Origin: Prosthecobacter debontii
Lineage (GTDB): Bacteria > Verrucomicrobiota > Verrucomicrobiia > Verrucomicrobiales > Akkermansiaceae
DNA: 32,046 nucleotides
Direction: 5' to 3'
Assembly: GCA_945869855.1 (NCBI GenBank)
Contig: CAMBQC010000013.1
Location: forward strand, 1 to 32,046
The notes under the pieces were generated by a model that was not told the origin of the DNA, did no database searches, and was given only the letters and a program-made list of their open reading frames with translations. The translations under genes and the position numbers were made by a program. Positions 8,719-16,401 of this stretch are shown here, one piece after another (position 1 is the first letter of the stretch; the number at the start of each line of letters is the position of its first letter).

Positions 8719-8796
8719 CCCCGCAGTGATGGTTATTGCCATGACAGAAGGAGCGTTCACGCGGCGTTCCTCCGCTCATTTTACTCCTCGCCTTCC

Positions 8797-9780
8797 ATGC
8801 GCCTAAGAACCTCCAAAGCCCGACGCCATCGGCACCAAGTGAAGGTGCTGAAGTCGGAAGTGATGTCGCCGCGCATTGCCTGGATCAATTTTCTCGGAGC
8901 CCTGCGCACGCTCACGAAAATCACCTTGTTCATTGGGCTACTTGTTGCCGTCGCTTTCGGAATACGGGAGGCCATTGAGTATGCTTTCCATCGCAATCCG
9001 GATTTTCAGCTCAAGGCGATTAACCTCAGCCCTAACGATGTGCTCGACGAGGCGGAGCTTGTGGAACTGCTGGAAATTGACCTTGCGGCCAACATCTTTG
9101 ATATTGATGTCAAAGAGTTGGAGTCGAAACTGATGACGCAACCCGCCATCGCCGCTGCCCGGGTGGAGCGCAACCTGCCGGGCACACTGGATTTCCGCCT
9201 CACCACGCGCAAGCCCACGGCATGGATTGCCTGTCCAGAAGAGGGCTTTCCCGCGAACCGCCGCACCGGCTCGCTACTGGTGGATCAAGAGGGTTTCACC
9301 TATCATTGCCCGGAGCGACAGGTGGATGTGAACCAATCACTGCCCATACTCTTCCTTTCTAAAAATGAGGATCACCCGGTTCGTGCCGGGAAAATCCTCG
9401 ATCATCCGCAATACACCGAAACCCTGCGGCTTCTGAAGTCGGTGGTTGCCCAGTCGCCAGATGAGTTTCGCGCTGTTGACACCATCTCGCAGGCGAACGC
9501 CTGGTCCCTCAACCTCGTGACACGCGGCGGCACGACGGCTACCTTCGGCTTGGGTGATCATGCCCGGCAACTCGGATACCTCGGCCGCGCTCTCGACCAC
9601 GCGCGGCGGAAAGGTTACGAAATCGGGACGATCAATTTAATCCCGAGGCGAAATGTTCCAATCACAGTCAGCGTCGACACACCACCGCCGCGTGCCATCC
9701 CGATTTCCGAAGAAGCGCTGGAAGATACCCCCACACGCCGCCAAACCGACGATCTCCGAACCCTCCTAAACCGCAACTGA
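8797..9780 (+). CDS. ftsQ: Cell division protein FtsQ (POTRA-domain, DivIB/FtsQ family)
   Basis: Bitopic inner-membrane divisome protein that links FtsB/FtsL to early and late division proteins. 327 residues: a basic cytoplasmic N terminus (RLRTSKARRHRHQVK), one membrane helix at about 40-57 (TKITLFIGLLVAVAFG), a POTRA domain at about 69-140 with the family phrase ARVERNLPGTLDFRLTTRKP, then the beta domain, and a Pro/Arg-rich tail. The call rests on this architecture plus its place 6 nt before ftsA and just ahead of ftsZ; FtsQ sequences diverge strongly, so motif support is moderate. No mur, ddl or ftsW gene accompanies it, so only the end of the classical division-and-wall cluster is present here. 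Confidence 0.87.
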   Translation: MRLRTSKARRHRHQVKVLKSEVMSPRIAWINFLGALRTLTKITLFIGLLVAVAFGIREAIEYAFHRNPDFQLKAINLSPNDVLDEAELVELLEIDLAANIFDIDVKELESKLMTQPAIAAARVERNLPGTLDFRLTTRKPTAWIACPEEGFPANRRTGSLLVDQEGFTYHCPERQVDVNQSLPILFLSKNEDHPVRAGKILDHPQYTETLRLLKSVVAQSPDEFRAVDTISQANAWSLNLVTRGGTTATFGLGDHARQLGYLGRALDHARRKGYEIGTINLIPRRNVPITVSVDTPPPRAIPISEEALEDTPTRRQTDDLRTLLNRN

Positions 9781-9786
9781 AAGCCC

Positions 9787-11004
9787 ATGGCACGCCGTAC
9801 GAAAATTCATGTCGGATTGGAAATCGGCACCAGCAAGACCTGTATTGTCGTCGGGGAGGTAAAGCCAGACAGCGCGGTGAAGATCCTCGGAATCGGCGTG
9901 ACGAAATCAGCCGGCATTCGCAAAGGAGGTATCTCCGATTTCGTGCAGGCCCGCGCATGCCTGAAGGATGCGCTGGCGAAAGCTGAGGACGCGAGCGATG
10001 TGGAGATCGGATCCGTATACCTCTCGGTAACAGGCTCCCACATGCAGGGTGTGAACAACCGCGGCACTTTCCGCCTGCCAGATAATCAGCCAAATATCCT
10101 TCCGGAGCACCTTACGGAGGTCTGCAACATCGCCCGAGACGTGCACTACCCGCAGGATCATGTCTGCCTTCACACGATCATACGGAAGTATCTCGTCGAC
10201 GGCCTCGAGCAATCCGCCTCTCCCGTCGGTCTTTTCGCCAAAATCGTGGAGGCGGATTTCCACGTCGTCCACGGGATCGGCAACCGCATCCAGAATTCGA
10301 TCAAACTCGTCCGCGAGTGCCCGATGGAAGTCGACGATATTGTATTCGCTCCCATCGCCACCGCACAAATGGCACTCGACCGCGAACAGCGGCAGCGTGG
10401 AGCTCTACTCATTGACATCGGCGGCGGCACAACGGATTACGTGCTTTACCTCGACGGTGCCATCGCCGCATCGGGATGCATACCCGTCGGTGGCGACCAC
10501 GTCACCAATGACATACACCTCGTCACAGGGCTCCCGTTTTCCAAGGCAGAGAAGCTCAAGATATCGGAAGGCAATGCATCGTCGGATCCTTCGCTCTCGG
10601 TCGGTTATGCGAAATTGACGGACGAAAGCGGCTTCGCCGATGTGGAGGTGAAACGCGCGATCCTTAACGAAGTGATCCGCCAGCGACTGGAGGAAACCCT
10701 AAAGCTCGTGCACGAGCGCCTTCCGAAAGGAGCTGTGGAAAATATCGGTGCGGGTGTTTTCCTCACCGGTGGTACTAGCCTGATGAACGGATTTTCCGAG
10801 CTGGCCTTCGATGTATTCGGTCGCGACATCTACCGTCCCGAGAATTCCAGTAACCCCGACTCCGACCACCCCTCATACAGGGATCCTCGCTACGCTACGG
10901 CCATAGGGCTGATCCGCTATGCCCAGATTCTTGAGACAGAAAACACCAAGCCGCCCGGTTGCCTCGGAAAGCTATTCCGCCTTTTCTGGCCGTTTGGCCG
11001 CTAA
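9787..11004 (+). CDS. ftsA: Cell division protein FtsA
   Basis: Actin-fold ATPase that anchors FtsZ filaments to the membrane. 405 residues. It starts HVGLEIGTSKTCIVVGEV (phosphate-1 loop), and has the FtsA-specific 1C region after residue 80, the phosphate-2 loop IDIGGGTTDYVLY near residue 212 and an adenosine motif FLTGGTSLMNGF near 323. The last 15 residues, GCLGKLFRLFWPFGR, form the amphipathic membrane-targeting helix expected of FtsA. The gene begins 6 nt after the ftsQ stop and ends 21 nt before ftsZ, so the three are almost certainly co-transcribed. Confidence 0.96.
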   Translation: MARRTKIHVGLEIGTSKTCIVVGEVKPDSAVKILGIGVTKSAGIRKGGISDFVQARACLKDALAKAEDASDVEIGSVYLSVTGSHMQGVNNRGTFRLPDNQPNILPEHLTEVCNIARDVHYPQDHVCLHTIIRKYLVDGLEQSASPVGLFAKIVEADFHVVHGIGNRIQNSIKLVRECPMEVDDIVFAPIATAQMALDREQRQRGALLIDIGGGTTDYVLYLDGAIAASGCIPVGGDHVTNDIHLVTGLPFSKAEKLKISEGNASSDPSLSVGYAKLTDESGFADVEVKRAILNEVIRQRLEETLKLVHERLPKGAVENIGAGVFLTGGTSLMNGFSELAFDVFGRDIYRPENSSNPDSDHPSYRDPRYATAIGLIRYAQILETENTKPPGCLGKLFRLFWPFGR

Positions 11005-11025
11005 CCCACGACCCCGCAACGAGAA

Positions 11026-12735
11026 ATGATTTCCTACTCCCGCGACTCCCGCGACTCACACGAATCTATCCCCGCCTCTGCAGTAAAGATCATCGGCCTC
11101 GGCGGTGCAGGGGCGAACATGCTCGAACGCATCGCCCTCGACAGCATGGAAGGTGCTGAGTTGCTGGCGCTTAACACAGACGTCCGCACGCTGGTATCAT
11201 GCCTTGCCAAGGATAAAATCCAGCTGGGTGTGAACCTCACCAAAGGCCTTGGCACCGGCGGCGATCCAGAACTCGGCCACCAGGCGATGCTGGAGGCGGA
11301 AAACGCTGTCCGCGCCGCCCTCGTGGGGCAGCGCATCGTCTTTCTTTGCGCAGGGCTTGGTGGCGGGACTGGCTCCGGCGCGGCGCCGATCGTAGCGCGC
11401 ATCGCTCGCGAGGAAGGAGCGTTTGTTGTCGTCTTCGCGACTATGCCCTTTTTCTTCGAAGGCCGCCGCCGCCGCGAACAGGCGGAGACCTCGCTCAATC
11501 AACTCACCGTCCTTTCCAATGCGCTCGTTACTTTTGACAACAATCGCATGGGCGAGCTTGTCCTAGCCAAGCAGGGCATCCATGAGGCTTTCGGCGCTGC
11601 AGACAGGATGATCTCCGAGTCAATCAAGGCGGTGATCCGCCTCGTGATCCGCCCGGGCCTTATCAACGTCGGACTGGACGACCTGATGTCTGCGCTGCGC
11701 ACCACTCGCTCCCGTTGCCTTTTCGGATCAGGGATCGCCGATGGCAAGGATCGCGCATCGAAAGCACTCCGCAACGCCCTTTCCAGCCCGTTGCTTGACC
11801 AAGGGGCGCTTCTCAAGGAAGCGCAGACCGTGCTCGTCCATCTCTGCGGCGGCGAGTCGCTCACTCTGTTTGAAATCGAGCTACTGATGGGCAGCCTCCA
11901 GAAGCATGTCCCGGAAACGGCGCACGTCCTTTTCGGCGCTGCGATCGATCCTGCCATGGGCGAGAACCTCTCCATCACGTTGATCAGTGCGCTACCGGAA
12001 GACTCGCTCAGCGTCGGCAGCAGAGCTTCAACCAGCCAAATCCCGGAACCCACCGCTAACTCAGAAACGAAGGAGCCGGCCCTTCTGGTGATCGAGCCCG
12101 CATTCCAGGAGATCGAGCAGAATGCCGAAGCGCCCACAGCCATTGAAACCATGACGCCGAAGCAGCCGCTGGAGGAAGCATCCTCCGCTACCGATGGATC
12201 GGAAAATCATCCAGATCCACTCGCGGAAACGATAGTGCGTTCTGGGCCGAACCCCGAGATCGGTGTCGAGACAGCCGCCCTCTTTCAGCAATCGGAGCGC
12301 GGCGAACCTTCGCGATCCGAGCCCGAGACGCCTAAAAAAGAGGATAGGCCGTTCGCGGAGTTCACAACGACAGAATCCACCGTTGGGATCATGCCTGAAC
12401 CCGATCCGCACGAGAAAGTATCCCACGACCCATTCATTTTTGGGAATCAACCAAAGCACCGCGCACCTGACAAGCCGCTCTGGGGCAAATCTGGGCCACC
12501 TTCCAAGGCCGGATCCGAAGACAGCGATCCTTCCGTGAAAGACATCACACCACCTTCCCCGCCCGCCAGAAAAGCTCCTGCCACGCAATTGAAGCTCGAT
12601 CCTAAATTCCCTAACCCGCAAAGCGAACTCCCGTTCGATAGCGCACCGAAAGGCCGATTCGAAGGAGAGAATCCCAACGTTTTTGATGGCGAGGATCTCG
12701 ACCTACCACCCTTCCTGCGGAAGAAAAAATCCTGA
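11026..12735 (+). CDS. ftsZ: Cell division GTPase FtsZ with long C-terminal linker
   Basis: Tubulin-like GTPase that forms the division ring. 569 residues, far above the usual 350-420, because of a linker of about 220 residues (from roughly 335) rich in Glu, Pro, Ser and Thr. The GTPase core is clear: IIGLGGAGANMLERI near 22-36, ALNTD at 48-52, the tubulin signature GGGTGSG at 112-118. The synergy (T7) loop reads GLINVGLDDL: the N-x-D-x-x-D pattern becomes N214-x-G216-x-x-D219, so one of the two conserved Asp is Gly. The extreme C terminus, LDLPPFLRKKKS, is a good FtsA/ZipA-binding tail peptide. Last gene of ftsQAZ; a hairpin follows the stop codon. Confidence 0.95.
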   Translation: MISYSRDSRDSHESIPASAVKIIGLGGAGANMLERIALDSMEGAELLALNTDVRTLVSCLAKDKIQLGVNLTKGLGTGGDPELGHQAMLEAENAVRAALVGQRIVFLCAGLGGGTGSGAAPIVARIAREEGAFVVVFATMPFFFEGRRRREQAETSLNQLTVLSNALVTFDNNRMGELVLAKQGIHEAFGAADRMISESIKAVIRLVIRPGLINVGLDDLMSALRTTRSRCLFGSGIADGKDRASKALRNALSSPLLDQGALLKEAQTVLVHLCGGESLTLFEIELLMGSLQKHVPETAHVLFGAAIDPAMGENLSITLISALPEDSLSVGSRASTSQIPEPTANSETKEPALLVIEPAFQEIEQNAEAPTAIETMTPKQPLEEASSATDGSENHPDPLAETIVRSGPNPEIGVETAALFQQSERGEPSRSEPETPKKEDRPFAEFTTTESTVGIMPEPDPHEKVSHDPFIFGNQPKHRAPDKPLWGKSGPPSKAGSEDSDPSVKDITPPSPPARKAPATQLKLDPKFPNPQSELPFDSAPKGRFEGENPNVFDGEDLDLPPFLRKKKS

Positions 12736-12748
12736 TCATACTCTGTGG

Positions 12749-12767
12749 CTGGGACTTTGAGTCCCAG
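12749..12767. terminator. Hairpin between the convergent ftsZ and methyltransferase genes
   Basis: CTGGGACT (12749-12756), loop TTG, AGTCCCAG (12760-12767): a perfect 8-bp stem. There is no strong T-run on either side. An outer pair TGATCATA (12733-12740) and TATGATCA (12798-12805) contains the stop codons of both genes. Placement between two gene ends fits a bidirectional terminator. Confidence 0.6.
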
Positions 12768-12802
12768 TCTGTCTGGTGGGACATTTATCCGCCCGTTTAT
12801 GA

Positions 12803-13537
12803 TCAGCGCCGCCGCCACACCGTCAGCATCGAGCGCGTCCACTGGAACTTGCGCGCGGTCTCGCGGATCAGGAACGGCTCATCAGCGCGTTTCACAAGTT
12901 CAAAAGCGCCGCCAAGATGACCTTGCAGCCAAGCCAGTGTATCGCCCGGCGGCCAGTTTTTGGGAGCCGTGAAGTTCTCCAGCCAGGTGCAGGGCGTGGC
13001 CAGCACCAGCTCACCGCCGGGATTCACTAGTTCGGGAAAACGGTCGAGCAAAAGGATGGGATCGGTGAGGCGGCAGATCAGATTTGCCGCATGCACCCGG
13101 TCGAAGGCTCCGATATCAATAGGCAATGCCATGGCATCACCCCGTAAAAATGACACTTTCGAGGGGTCGATGCCTTCCGGTAATTTCGCCGTGAGGCCGG
13201 TGGCCAAATGGCCTTCGTCACGGCGGACGTAGCCTACGGCTTTCCCCTCGCGCAGGGCGTTCGCAGCATCGATGAAAGCCTGCGAGAAATCGATCCCGGT
13301 AACATGGCTGCAACTACTAGACATCTCGTAGGTGGATCTTCCGACGGCACAACCGAGGTCAAGCCCACGCCCTACGTTATGCTTTGAAAAATGGAGGGTG
13401 GTTCGGACGGCGAAATCGAGCGCCTCTGTCATGCCTTCTGGCCATGCTACATCCGGCGGTAGGATTTCCTCCGCCGTCCCGTAATGAAACAGCAGATACT
13501 CGGCGAGCACTCCGGGATCTTCGTAGATGTCGCTCAT
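12803..13537 (-). CDS. Putative 4-mercaptohistidine N1-methyltransferase (stand-alone OvoA C-terminal domain type)
   Basis: 244-residue class I SAM methyltransferase. The N terminus, AEYLLFHYGTAEEILPPD then EALDFAVRT, matches the signature that opens the C-terminal methyltransferase domain of ovothiol synthase OvoA (E-Y-L-L-F-H-Y-G, L-P, A-L-D-F-x-V-R). The SAM motif I is RGLDLGCAVGRSTYEM near 57-72, and FLRGDAMALP and FDRVHAANLICRL follow as motifs II and III. In OvoA this domain is proposed or shown to methylate the imidazole N of 4-mercaptohistidine to give ovothiol A. Here it is a separate gene and no sulfoxide synthase domain lies in the window, so the substrate is inferred. Its ATG overlaps the stop of the lipoprotein gene (ATGA), implying coupled translation. 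Confidence 0.78.
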   Translation of the reverse strand: MSDIYEDPGVLAEYLLFHYGTAEEILPPDVAWPEGMTEALDFAVRTTLHFSKHNVGRGLDLGCAVGRSTYEMSSSCSHVTGIDFSQAFIDAANALREGKAVGYVRRDEGHLATGLTAKLPEGIDPSKVSFLRGDAMALPIDIGAFDRVHAANLICRLTDPILLLDRFPELVNPGGELVLATPCTWLENFTAPKNWPPGDTLAWLQGHLGGAFELVKRADEPFLIRETARKFQWTRSMLTVWRRR

Positions 13538-13839
13538 GACCGTTTCTTGATTTCCTTCACGGTCAGCTTCGCCTCGTCGATCCGGGACATCCCCGCCTCA
13601 GCCTCGGCGAGAGAGATCCTTTCGTTCTTGCCGGTGTCGTAGAACGCGAGGATATCCGCTGCAGGCAATCCGCTCAACTCCTCGGCGTCCTTGAGTTCGG
13701 ATAGCGTAAGCTGTCCGTCACCATTGTAATCCCACCGGTCGAATTTTTCCAGAAGGCCGATCATCTGGCGTTTCACCGGGCCGGGTTGTGGGGCGCACGC
13801 CGCAAGGGTGACAAGCGGTAGGATTATGAAGTATTTCAT
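13534..13839 (-). CDS. Small EF-hand lipoprotein
   Basis: 101 residues starting MKYFIILPLVTLAACAPQPG: a lipoprotein signal with lipobox L-A-A-C, Cys15 being the acylated residue. The mature part has one canonical EF-hand calcium loop at 37-48 (DYNGDGQLTLSE) and a degenerate second loop at 68-79 (DTGKNERISLAE), so at least one Ca2+ site is likely. Lys/Arg-rich C terminus. I chose the internal ATG because it opens the signal peptide; the open frame extends 26 codons further up. It overlaps the methyltransferase gene by 4 nt (ATGA) and starts 49 nt from the divergent rlmH. Its function is unknown; calcium-dependent envelope binding is an inference. Confidence 0.82.
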   Translation of the reverse strand: MKYFIILPLVTLAACAPQPGPVKRQMIGLLEKFDRWDYNGDGQLTLSELKDAEELSGLPAADILAFYDTGKNERISLAEAEAGMSRIDEAKLTVKEIKKRS

Positions 13840-13888
13840 GATAGGAAAGAGGCTGGAGCGTGCGGCAGCCTTCTGCAAGTCTGAGCAT

Positions 13889-14332
13889 ATGAGATTTCGT
13901 ATCGTTGTGGCGGGCAAGCCTGCGCTGAATTACGCAAAAACGGCCGTAGCGGATTACCTGAAACGAATGGTCCGGCACGGCGGCTGCGAACTCGTCATGG
14001 TCAAAGCGGGTGACAGTGCATCCGTCTCCGCGCGTCTTCTGGAAGCCTCCCAAGGCTGCCACCGCATCGCCCTCGACGAGCGGGGCGAAGCACCCGACAC
14101 CCGCTCGCTCGCAGGGAAGATGGAAGCGTTGGAAATGAATGGTGAAGTGAAGACGGTTGCTTTCCTCATCGGCGCGGCGGATGGGCACACACCGGAATTA
14201 CGCAATGCCTGCGATATGGTTCTCGCGCTATCCAAGCTCACCATGCAGCACGAACTCGCGCTGATCGTCCTGCTAGAACAACTCTACCGACTCGCCTGCA
14301 TCAAATCCGGTAGCCCTTACCACCGGGATTGA
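13889..14332 (+). CDS. rlmH: 23S rRNA pseudouridine-1915 N3-methyltransferase RlmH
   Basis: SPOUT-class methyltransferase acting on pseudouridine 1915 of helix 69 in the assembled ribosome. 147 residues, slightly short of the usual 155-160. The SAM-binding trefoil-knot segment reads FLIGAADGHTPELRN, followed by LALSKLTMQHELALIVLLEQ and the C-terminal LYRLACIKSGSPYH, which is the diagnostic EQ-LYR-x-A...G-x-P-Y-H ending. The N-terminal MRFRIVVAGKP also fits. Start chosen at ATG 13889; the frame is open 27 codons upstream but that part lies inside the divergent lipoprotein gene. Confidence 0.93.
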   Translation: MRFRIVVAGKPALNYAKTAVADYLKRMVRHGGCELVMVKAGDSASVSARLLEASQGCHRIALDERGEAPDTRSLAGKMEALEMNGEVKTVAFLIGAADGHTPELRNACDMVLALSKLTMQHELALIVLLEQLYRLACIKSGSPYHRD

Positions 14333-14374
14333 AGCTGCGGGATTGAAAACAACAGGATGCAATATCCACCGCGC

Positions 14375-14551
14375 TTAGCGGCGGTGCTGATTCTGTGGCA
14401 GCATGCTGAACTGCCCGCCTCCCTGGCCCGCTACCGGAACGTTCCACGGGATCCGGCTGCTTTCCGAAACAGGGCCAACTGGCTTCGTTTTTTCATCGGC
14501 GCAGGATGGAAACATTACGGCGGTGAGAGCGAGAAAGAGGATACGTTTCAT
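14375..14551 (-). CDS. 58-residue putative lipoprotein
   Basis: Short gene beginning MKRILFLALTAVMFPSCADE: a basic start, a hydrophobic core and a lipobox-like F-P-S-C at Cys17. The mature peptide is only about 42 residues: a Lys/Pro-rich linker, then IPWNVPVAGQGGGQFSMLPQ and a basic QHRR end. The W-N-x-P...G-Q-G-G-G core looks like a constrained motif instead of filler. It lies 53 nt downstream of, and on the same strand as, two membrane/coiled-coil genes, so it probably belongs to their transcript. Function unknown. Support is the signal peptide, codon use and context. Confidence 0.62.
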   Translation of the reverse strand: MKRILFLALTAVMFPSCADEKTKPVGPVSESSRIPWNVPVAGQGGGQFSMLPQNQHRR

Positions 14552-14604
14552 GGGATGGAAGGAAGCTCGCTTTGACGAAAGTTCAAGAGTGGATGTCGAA
14601 AGAT

Positions 14605-15420
14605 TCAGTTCGCCGCGGGTTTCGCGAGGATCACGCTGTCACCCGGCTGGATGCGGACACCGGGAGAAATGGACTTGAAGTCGATCTCGGCGATAGTCTG
14701 TGTGGGCTCAATCGCGGAAGGATTCACTTTTCCGATAAGGCGCCCGTCGCGCTGCACGAGAAGGGTGGTTTGTGGAGTGAAACCGGAATTTTCTCCGGCA
14801 CCGATCACAAGAAATCCCCAATCGCCGTTCACAGCGGTGACACGTGCCTCCATGGCGTTGCGGCTGATGCGGGTATCGCGTGCACTTTTCCGAGCAACAA
14901 GGCGAGCTACGTCCTCCTGCTTTCCAGCGAGGCTCTTATTTGCACCATCGATTAAGGCAACAAGCTCCTCCATTTTTGCATTCTTGACCTTAATGTCCTC
15001 TTCAATTTCACCGATCTTCTCGGCGAGGTTATCTATCGTGACATCGCCGCCAAAATTCATGGCAGTGAATATCTGCTGCACTTCTTTGAGCGTATCGTTG
15101 AGTTGCTCTTTTTCCACATCCTGATCGGCGAGGTCAGCATCAACCTTTACCAACTCGTTCTTCAGGCGGGTTGTATCGGATTCGAGGGATTGCACGCTGG
15201 CGGTGACTATCGCAAGGTTGTCTTGCGCTTTCCTGAGGAGATATTCTTCTTTTTTAATTTTGTCCTCCGCTTGAACGATGCTGGCCTCCACACTCACGTT
15301 CGTTTTTATCGATTGGATACGATCTTTTTGGGTAGCTCGGAATTTCTCGGACTGCGTGAGGCTGAAGTAAGCGGCGGCGGCGCAAACCAAAATGGCTAGG
15401 ATAGGAAATACGAATTTCAT
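14605..15420 (-). CDS. Membrane-anchored coiled-coil protein with C-terminal beta domain (paralogue A)
   Basis: 271 residues. One N-terminal membrane helix (FVFPILAILVCAAAAYFSL), then a long coiled coil (about 25-190) rich in Glu, Lys, Leu and Gln, then a compact C-terminal domain of about 75 residues: GDWGFLVIGAGENSGFTPQT, followed by LLVQRDGRLIGKV and IQPGDSVILAKP. The pattern (short beta strands, G-x-N-x-G, then R-D-x-x-I-x-K, ending in G-D-x-V) resembles small beta-barrel modules such as the C-terminal part of MreC or FlgT; I cannot decide which. Cys13 is not in a proper lipobox. It is the second of two related genes. Likely in the periplasm, anchored in the inner membrane. Function unknown. 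Confidence 0.8.
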   Translation of the reverse strand: MKFVFPILAILVCAAAAYFSLTQSEKFRATQKDRIQSIKTNVSVEASIVQAEDKIKKEEYLLRKAQDNLAIVTASVQSLESDTTRLKNELVKVDADLADQDVEKEQLNDTLKEVQQIFTAMNFGGDVTIDNLAEKIGEIEEDIKVKNAKMEELVALIDGANKSLAGKQEDVARLVARKSARDTRISRNAMEARVTAVNGDWGFLVIGAGENSGFTPQTTLLVQRDGRLIGKVNPSAIEPTQTIAEIDFKSISPGVRIQPGDSVILAKPAAN

Positions 15421-15471
15421 GGGTTTCGGTGAAGGGTTTTTGTTTTCGTGGAAAGATCAGTTATCTGCGGC

Positions 15472-16245
15472 CTACTTCGTTTTAGATGTCTCCACGCGGT
15501 CGCCGACCATGAGGGTGATATCCTGGGCGATCGAGTCGGGGATGATGCTGGCGGAGGCGCTACGGCTTTCCACCGAGGTGACCAATAGCTTGGCGATGAT
15601 GGCGTCGTCTCGAACTACATCGAGAGTTGAAGTGGCGGTAACACCTGCGTTGTTGCCGGCATTGAGAGTAACGAAGCCCCATGTCGGATAGATGCTGCGG
15701 ATGCTGGTCTTCAGGGATGGCAACGATTCGCCACGGCTTTGTGTTTCCAGTTCTTGCTTTCGGTTCTTCGCATCGGCGGCCGTGGCCGCGTCCTGCGCAG
15801 TGAGGTTGGCGAGGGATGCCTCGTTGTCGGTAATGCTTTGTATGAGTTCCTCTAGATCCGTACGCATCTCTTTCATCTTGGGAGCAAGCTCTCCAATATT
15901 GCCGATCTCCGCGACTTTTTCGCGGAACGCATCAAGCTCCTTAGTATTGGCTTCGATTTGATCTGTTTTGTCCTCGATATCTGCACTCATCGCTGCATTG
16001 GAATCCTTTAGCCCCTTCTCCACTTCGGTCTTCGCCGCAAACTGAGTGTCCACCTCGGCGCGCTCGATGGGTAGCGCATCAAGCTTGGCTTGCAATTCTT
16101 TGTAGTTATTTTGATTGAAGGTGAGTTTTCTTTTTTTCTCGGCTAGGGTCGCGATCTCCTCCTCGAAGCGCGCGTTGTTTTTGGACGCCACATAAGCAGA
16201 GACTGCGAGGATGATAGCGGCGAAGATACCTAAAATGTTGGCCAT
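15472..16245 (-). CDS. Membrane-anchored coiled-coil protein with C-terminal beta domain (paralogue B)
   Basis: 257 residues with the same layout as the gene 51 nt downstream: an N-terminal membrane helix (ILGIFAAIILAVSAYVA), a coiled coil (about 25-180), and a C-terminal domain opening YPTWGFVTLNAGNNAGVTAT and ending LMVGDRVETSKTK. The two C-terminal domains align on W-G-F, G-x-N-x-G, V-x-R-D, and G-D-x-V, so they come from an old duplication. Start chosen at ATG 16245 because it opens the membrane helix; the upstream in-frame extension of 32 codons runs into the divergent promoter region. First gene of a presumed three-gene unit ending in the 58-residue lipoprotein. Confidence 0.8.
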   Translation of the reverse strand: MANILGIFAAIILAVSAYVASKNNARFEEEIATLAEKKRKLTFNQNNYKELQAKLDALPIERAEVDTQFAAKTEVEKGLKDSNAAMSADIEDKTDQIEANTKELDAFREKVAEIGNIGELAPKMKEMRTDLEELIQSITDNEASLANLTAQDAATAADAKNRKQELETQSRGESLPSLKTSIRSIYPTWGFVTLNAGNNAGVTATSTLDVVRDDAIIAKLLVTSVESRSASASIIPDSIAQDITLMVGDRVETSKTK

Positions 16246-16401
16246 GGTTTTTTTGCGGTGTGTGATTCCGGGTCTGGGAAAACCTAGGTGACCGGAGTCG
16301 GGGGCAGCAATACCAAAATATTCAAATTTTACGGGATCCATCGGCGTGTTGCATGCTTGACTTTACAACGGGACTTCCTGCGCGAAGGGTCACCCCGCCC
16401 C

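Larger units (their letters stand above)
8138..8796. other. 659-nt gap between manC and ftsQ
   Basis: No convincing full-length gene. The left half (about 8150-8310) is dense in inverted repeats and is listed separately as a possible structured RNA. A perfect hairpin, GCGGAT (8347-8352) with ATCCGC (8361-8366), follows. The middle holds a small ORF with gene-like codon use (8380-8574). A second 39-codon frame from ATG 8611 (MVVAKSKGCMILELLREEN) also looks gene-like but has no support. The right end holds a TTGACA hexamer upstream of ftsQ. In many bacteria ftsQ is preceded by ddl or mur genes; none is recognisable here. Confidence 0.7.

Noticed and set aside
14357..14575. 72-codon plus-strand frame after rlmH
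   Set aside because: The opposite strand encodes a lipoprotein with signal peptide and lipobox, a much better explanation.
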